Below, piece by piece: positions 60,552 to 64,000 of a DNA stretch of 64,000 nt. Under the pieces are notes generated by a model. That model searched no databases. It was not told the origin of the DNA and saw only the letters and a list, made by a program, of their open reading frames with translations. Every line of letters starts with the position of its first letter. Positions within the stretch are counted from its first letter, which is position 1. A program made the position numbers and the translations under genes. The stretch comes from an uncultured Faecalicoccus sp. (GTDB lineage Bacteria; Bacillota_I; Bacilli_A; Erysipelotrichales; Erysipelotrichaceae), in NCBI GenBank assembly GCA_902497095.1, contig CABVDD010000005.1:3888-67887 (forward strand), read 5' to 3'.

Positions 60552-61106
60552 TTATTCTTCTTTCATTTTATGCATTGTCATGCATTTGCCTAAAACATCT
60601 CCAGTTTCTAAATATTCATAGGTTGGCATCTCAAATAGAATTGGTTTTAGAATATGATAGTCGATCTTTCCTTTTTCATCTAATACCTTTTCATCCGCAA
60701 AAGTATTCTGAATAATACAAATAAAATTATCAAAACCTTGAGTTTCATAAATATCTTCTACTTCACATTCCATCACCACCGGAGAATCGCTGATCATAGG
60801 TACACCAGATTCTCCCATGGAATAATCAAATACTTTGGATTTATCACTTTTAGCTCCACTTATACATCCAACGTAATCGGCCTTTGGTAATAATTCTTTA
60901 TTTATAATATTTATAGATAATGTTTTATTTTTTCGAATCCCCTGATTAGAATAGTGAGTTTTTGCCAAAGATACTAATACATGATCATGCCCTAAAATAC
61001 CAACATGGCCTACCAATACCCAGTTTGGTTTATCTTCGACCATACTTCCTACTACAACAAGTGGTGTAGGATATAATGCCAAAACAGAACCTAAATTTTT
61101 CTTCAT
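60552..61106 (-). CDS. Flavin reductase-family protein
   Basis: 184 aa, FMN-binding split barrel (flavin reductase-like domain). YPTPLVVVGSMVEDKPN at the start and VSLAKTHYSNQGIRKNKTLSIN are typical of the NADH:FMN oxidoreductase/flavoredoxin group. It has no signal peptide, so it acts in the cytoplasm. It may supply reduced FMN to a partner; the genes on each side encode lipid-anchored flavodoxin-type proteins. Confidence 0.88.
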   Translation of the reverse strand: MKKNLGSVLALYPTPLVVVGSMVEDKPNWVLVGHVGILGHDHVLVSLAKTHYSNQGIRKNKTLSINIINKELLPKADYVGCISGAKSDKSKVFDYSMGESGVPMISDSPVVMECEVEDIYETQGFDNFICIIQNTFADEKVLDEKGKIDYHILKPILFEMPTYEYLETGDVLGKCMTMHKMKEE

Positions 61107-61197
61107 ATTATTTACCTCTTTTCTATAATTTTAAAATCTTAATTCACTCATGTTTAAATAGGTACACTTTTATTTTAAGTTGCGCTATACCATCTTT

Positions 61198-61785
61198 TTA
61201 TTGCAAGCCAAGTTCTGAAATCCAAGTTTTCACTTCGTTTTGAGAATCTTCTACAGTATCTCCATCCAAAGATAATCCCTTTAATATATTGGCACCAGAA
61301 GCACTGCTTTCTATGCTTTCAAGGCTGTTTCCAAATCCACTTCCTCCACTTGTATTGAATGGTATCAATGTTTTGCCTTCCCAATCATAGCTTTCGACAA
61401 AGCTCAACATCACCATAGGCGCATGATTCCACCAAGTTGGATATCCCACAAAAATTACCTTGTAGTCATTCCAATTGTTTACTACATTCGCAATATCAGG
61501 TCTAACATTATCGTTTAATTCTTGTTGTACCTGGTCCAATAACGTATCATAATCATCTGTATATGTTTCTACTGGTTCAATTTTGAACAAATCTCCTCCT
61601 GTTTCTTCCTGAATCATATTCGCCATCTTTTCCGTATTTCCTGACCAAGAAAAATAAGCAATCAAAATATCCTGTTCTTGTGAAGAAGTATCGGCTTTAG
61701 ATACACTCGTTGTACTTTGATTGGTACAGGCAGATAAAAAAATAAACATGCTAAATGAAAGTAATAAAATTGAAAATCGTTTCAT
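61198..61785 (-). CDS. Lipid-anchored flavodoxin
   Basis: 195 aa. Lipoprotein signal with lipobox FLSAC (Cys20), a Ser/Thr linker to about residue 40, then a flavodoxin fold: the FMN phosphate loop AYFSWSGNTEKMA, GYPTWWNHAPM for the second flavin loop and FNTSGGSGFGNSLESI for the third. It should carry FMN at the outer side of the membrane. It is the first gene of the flavodoxin-reductase-cyclophilin-like group. Confidence 0.88.
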   Translation of the reverse strand: MKRFSILLLSFSMFIFLSACTNQSTTSVSKADTSSQEQDILIAYFSWSGNTEKMANMIQEETGGDLFKIEPVETYTDDYDTLLDQVQQELNDNVRPDIANVVNNWNDYKVIFVGYPTWWNHAPMVMLSFVESYDWEGKTLIPFNTSGGSGFGNSLESIESSASGANILKGLSLDGDTVEDSQNEVKTWISELGLQ

Positions 61786-62129
61786 TTTTTCTCCTTTCTG
61801 AATACGGCAAATTGCTTGCCCTATCCTTTGAGAAAATTATAGTGTTTGGAATTTATCATGTGAAATAGTTATATTCAATCATCTTTTATGCTTAAAACGC
61901 ATAATAAAAACATCATCTTTTCAGACAATGCCTTCTTTAATACATTCCTTGAAAACCACAAAGATTGTTGAAGTAATGATATTCTCTGTAATGAATATTA
62001 TCCCCACTTATTAGAAATATAATACAGAGTTATAGTATTGTTCATTGACATATTGATCTTAAAATAAAGACGCTTTTATATTTGTAAATTATCTATTTCC
62101 TATAATTTATATGTATTAAATGTTTTTAA
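61786..62129. other. Non-coding AT-rich gap
   Basis: About 340 nt between the divergent flavodoxin and MATE genes. No ORF of note. It must hold the flavodoxin promoter, but I see no convincing hexamer pair. Confidence 0.4.
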
Positions 62130-62158
62130 TTGACATTTATCAAAAAGCTTGTTAACAT
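62130..62158 (+). promoter_or_regulatory. Promoter candidate upstream of a structured RNA
   Basis: -35 TTGACA (62130-62135, perfect), 17-nt spacer, -10 TAACAT (62153-62158, 4 of 6). Confidence 0.5.
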
Positions 62159-62160
62159 AC

Positions 62161-62280
62161 TCCGGTAACAATTGCCGATTCTTTGTCACCGGATAAAGTT
62201 AATCGTTAAGGCATTCAGAAATTAACCGTAGGTACGGCACAATTTTGTGCTATAAGGTTAATTTTTGGATGCATTTTTTT
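62161..62280 (+). ncRNA. Structured RNA candidate (leader or riboswitch-like) upstream of MATE gene
   Basis: TCCGGT..ACCGGA (62161-62166/62188-62193) extends by ACAA/TTGT. AAATTAACC and GGTTAATTT form a perfect 9-bp stem around 28 nt that include a GCACAA/TTGTGC hairpin. A competing pair GTTAAT/ATTAAC shares the same strand, so two folds exclude each other, as in attenuators; a T-run ends it near 62280. I could not match it to a riboswitch class I know. Confidence 0.4.
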
Positions 62281-62519
62281 ATATGGTAGGACTAAACACT
62301 TTTTATTCTGATATTAGTCAAGATAGAGCCCTTTTCCTGTTATCTAAAACAAGATCTGGCCATCACTTATATGCAATATCGATAACAAGACGACTTTTTC
62401 GATGATCGCGATATTGTATATTCATTTATTCCTTTACTATTCTCATTTTTTATAAAAACTAGTCTTTTCATTGTTGAAGAAAAGAATATTGCTACATCTA
62501 AAGATTGGAGGTAAATTCA
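62281..62519. other. Gap between the structured RNA and MATE gene
   Basis: About 240 nt with no ORF above noise. It ends with the GGAGGT ribosome binding site of the MATE gene. Weak coding-like stretches suggest a decayed gene but none can be named. Confidence 0.3.
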
Positions 62520-63875
62520 ATGACAAAAGCAAAGGAAATAAATAACATCAAAAACATTGCATCTACTCTGATTAAATTTAGTTTACCACTTATTCTTAGT
62601 GGCATATTACAACAGTTATATAATTGGGCCGATGCCTTTATCGTTGGAAATATAAATGGTGAACTTGCTTTAGCTACGGTTGGATCCACAACGACCATTA
62701 TCAATTTTTTTGTTACGGCAATCACAGGATTTGCATTAGGACTGGCTATTTTATTTGCACAAAAATATGGAAGTAAAGATTTAAAAAGCATCCCTTCTAT
62801 ACTATCTACATTTTCTATTTTTCTAGGTGGAGTATTTACTGTTTTGGCAGTGATGGGAATATGGTTGACATCATACATATTACAATTACTTCATACGACA
62901 CCAGATACATTTAGTCTGGCAGAAGAATATCTACGGATCATTTTTCTTGGCCTTCCTTTTCTTGCCGTCTACAATGTCTATTCTTCAGGACTTCGTGGTG
63001 TAGGAAATAGTAAGGCTCCCTTTTATTCTGTTTTACTTTCTGCTATTGTAAACATCATTTTAGATCTTGTTTTTGTGGCGCATTTTCGATGGAATGTAGC
63101 AGGAGCAGCGTTCGCAACCATTATTTCACAAATGGCCATGACTCTGTTTCTTGTTTTATATACTATAAAAAATTATCCTATTTTACGATTTCGTCTTAAT
63201 AAAAGTGCTTTCGACAAAAAAATATTTCAAAAAGGCTGGCAATTTGGCTTTCCTCCCATGCTGCAATCAAGCATAAGTTCTGTTGGTCATCTTGTTTTAC
63301 AGAATTTCATGAATGGATTTGGAACACAAACCGTTACAGCCATTACAACTGCCTATCGTGTAGACTCTGTTATTATCGTTCCTCTTATCAATCTTGGCTC
63401 TGGAATTTCCACCCTTGTTGCACAAGATTATGGTTCCGGACAAATAAAGCGAGCCAAAAAAGTTCTTAGTGTCGGTTTAGCTTTAATGATCGTCATTTCT
63501 TTGGCAATGACAGGTTTTGTCTTAATGATGGGAGGTCATCTTATTGAGATATTTGGAGCTGAATCAGAAACAGTCAAAATAGGAAACAACTTTTTCCATG
63601 TAATTGCCATTTTTTATCCTGTTTATGGTATCGCAACCGTCATAAAAAGTTTCCTTGAAGGAATTGGTGATATCAGTTATTCAAGTTTTGCCGGCATCAT
63701 TTCTTTAATCAGTCGAATTATTGGATCCTACTCACTCGTTGGTATCTTTTCCAATATGGTGATCGCTTTTGCGGAAGGGTTCTCATGGATGGTACTGCTT
63801 ATAATGTATGCTTTGCGTCTGATTTTAAAAATTCGAAAAGAAACTTTGTTCTATCAAAATTCAAAGGTATCATAA
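62520..63875 (+). CDS. MATE-family multidrug efflux transporter
   Basis: 451 aa from ATG 62520, with GGAGGT 8 nt ahead (a TTG at 62505 is in frame but unlikely). Twelve membrane segments in two halves; NWADAFIVGNING in the first half and FGTQTVTAITTAYRVDSV in the second correspond to the conserved positions of the NorM/DinF-like group. It probably exports cationic compounds using a Na+ or H+ gradient. Single-gene unit followed by a terminator whose stem includes its stop codon. Confidence 0.93.
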   Translation: MTKAKEINNIKNIASTLIKFSLPLILSGILQQLYNWADAFIVGNINGELALATVGSTTTIINFFVTAITGFALGLAILFAQKYGSKDLKSIPSILSTFSIFLGGVFTVLAVMGIWLTSYILQLLHTTPDTFSLAEEYLRIIFLGLPFLAVYNVYSSGLRGVGNSKAPFYSVLLSAIVNIILDLVFVAHFRWNVAGAAFATIISQMAMTLFLVLYTIKNYPILRFRLNKSAFDKKIFQKGWQFGFPPMLQSSISSVGHLVLQNFMNGFGTQTVTAITTAYRVDSVIIVPLINLGSGISTLVAQDYGSGQIKRAKKVLSVGLALMIVISLAMTGFVLMMGGHLIEIFGAESETVKIGNNFFHVIAIFYPVYGIATVIKSFLEGIGDISYSSFAGIISLISRIIGSYSLVGIFSNMVIAFAEGFSWMVLLIMYALRLILKIRKETLFYQNSKVS

Positions 63876-63911
63876 AACCATCAAAAGATGAGTTTATGAT
63901 ACCTCTTTTTT
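63866..63911 (+). terminator. Terminator of the MATE gene
   Basis: GGTATCATAAA / TTTATGATACC, perfect 11-bp stem, followed by CTTTTTT. The stop codon lies inside the stem. Confidence 0.88.
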
Positions 63912-63931
63912 ATGATTTAAACTATGGAATA

Positions 63932-64000
63932 TAAAAAAATACGATTCTCTCTGTATTCAGTACGTTTTAATTATTTGTACTGTCTACTTTTGAGAATCGT
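63932..64000 (-). terminator. Large hairpin at the window edge, likely terminator of a minus-strand gene beyond it
   Basis: ACGATTCTC / GAGAATCGT outer stem and CAGTAC / GTACTG inner stem, followed on the minus strand by ATTTTTTTATA. The gene it ends would start beyond 64000. Confidence 0.6.

Noticed and set aside
62161..62280. Known riboswitch classes (FMN, TPP, THF, SAM, guanidine, purine, preQ1) or tRNA
   Set aside because: None of the conserved core sequences is present, and there is no cloverleaf or T-loop.
62161..62280. tracrRNA of a CRISPR-Cas9 locus
   Set aside because: The stem pattern is only loosely similar; no cas gene and no repeat array is in the window.
1..64000. CRISPR arrays, prophage or a complete insertion sequence
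   Set aside because: No regularly spaced identical repeats with unique spacers, no phage structural genes, and no intact DDE transposase were found. The only spaced repeats (16428-16538) are diverged copies ahead of a gene.

Overview
The window is low-GC Firmicutes DNA. TGA is a stop and TGG is Trp. It carries Gram-positive features: sortase-type surface enzyme, TagO, MreB/Mbl-like protein, DUF1146, a teichoic-acid-type acylation operon and CcpA- and Mn2+-type control sites. Gene content and AT-rich style fit a gut Erysipelotrichia member (Faecalitalea/Holdemanella-like). That placement is an inference; no search was run.

Layout. 1-12.1 kb is housekeeping: cupin/HxlR pair, rubrerythrin, glycerate kinase, CoaBC-CoaX, RecG, an S66 peptidase, DegV and a cyclophilin. 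12.1-23 kb holds a CtpE-like P-type ATPase, a DUF4143 ATPase with a direct-repeat leader, IspD followed by a degenerate IspD-like paralogue, a C39-like peptidase, a lipase-like hydrolase, PAP2, an oxidoreductase, a broken HAD gene and TetR. 23.1-28.7 kb is a 1539-aa surface fructanase with a perfect cre site, then transposon debris. 28.7-33.7 kb is a siderophore-type ABC system and two frameshifted genes. 33.8-45.4 kb has MntP under a yybP-ykoY Mn2+ riboswitch, then dusB-hslO-ftsH-hpt-tilS and a second cluster, tagO-mreB-like-DUF1146-ispE-rsmA-rnmV. 45.5-51.7 kb has a flavoprotein, a hydrolase, a DUF349 protein, Rho and a choline-binding-repeat serine hydrolase. 51.7-59.9 kb is a Dlt-like operon ending in acpS and a two-component system. 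60-64 kb has an extracytoplasmic flavodoxin set and a MATE pump.

Most interesting points. (1) The rnmV (RNase M5) leader holds a compact 5S rRNA look-alike; RNase M5 matures 5S rRNA, so this suggests autoregulation. (2) The Dlt-like operon contains a PLP enzyme of the diaminopimelate-decarboxylase fold between the adenylation enzyme and the carrier protein. This recalls the butirosin BtrJ/BtrI/BtrK logic and suggests a surface polymer decorated with something other than D-alanine. (3) That operon's promoter has a run of nine C/G between a perfect -35 and a good -10, the classic layout of a phase-variable promoter. (4) Seven genes start with no Shine-Dalgarno, and in six an extended -10 lies exactly 6 nt before ATG, which predicts leaderless mRNAs.

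Limits: everything was read by eye, so domain borders and family names below the clear cases are approximate. Several frameshifts fall in short homopolymers and could be sequencing errors.
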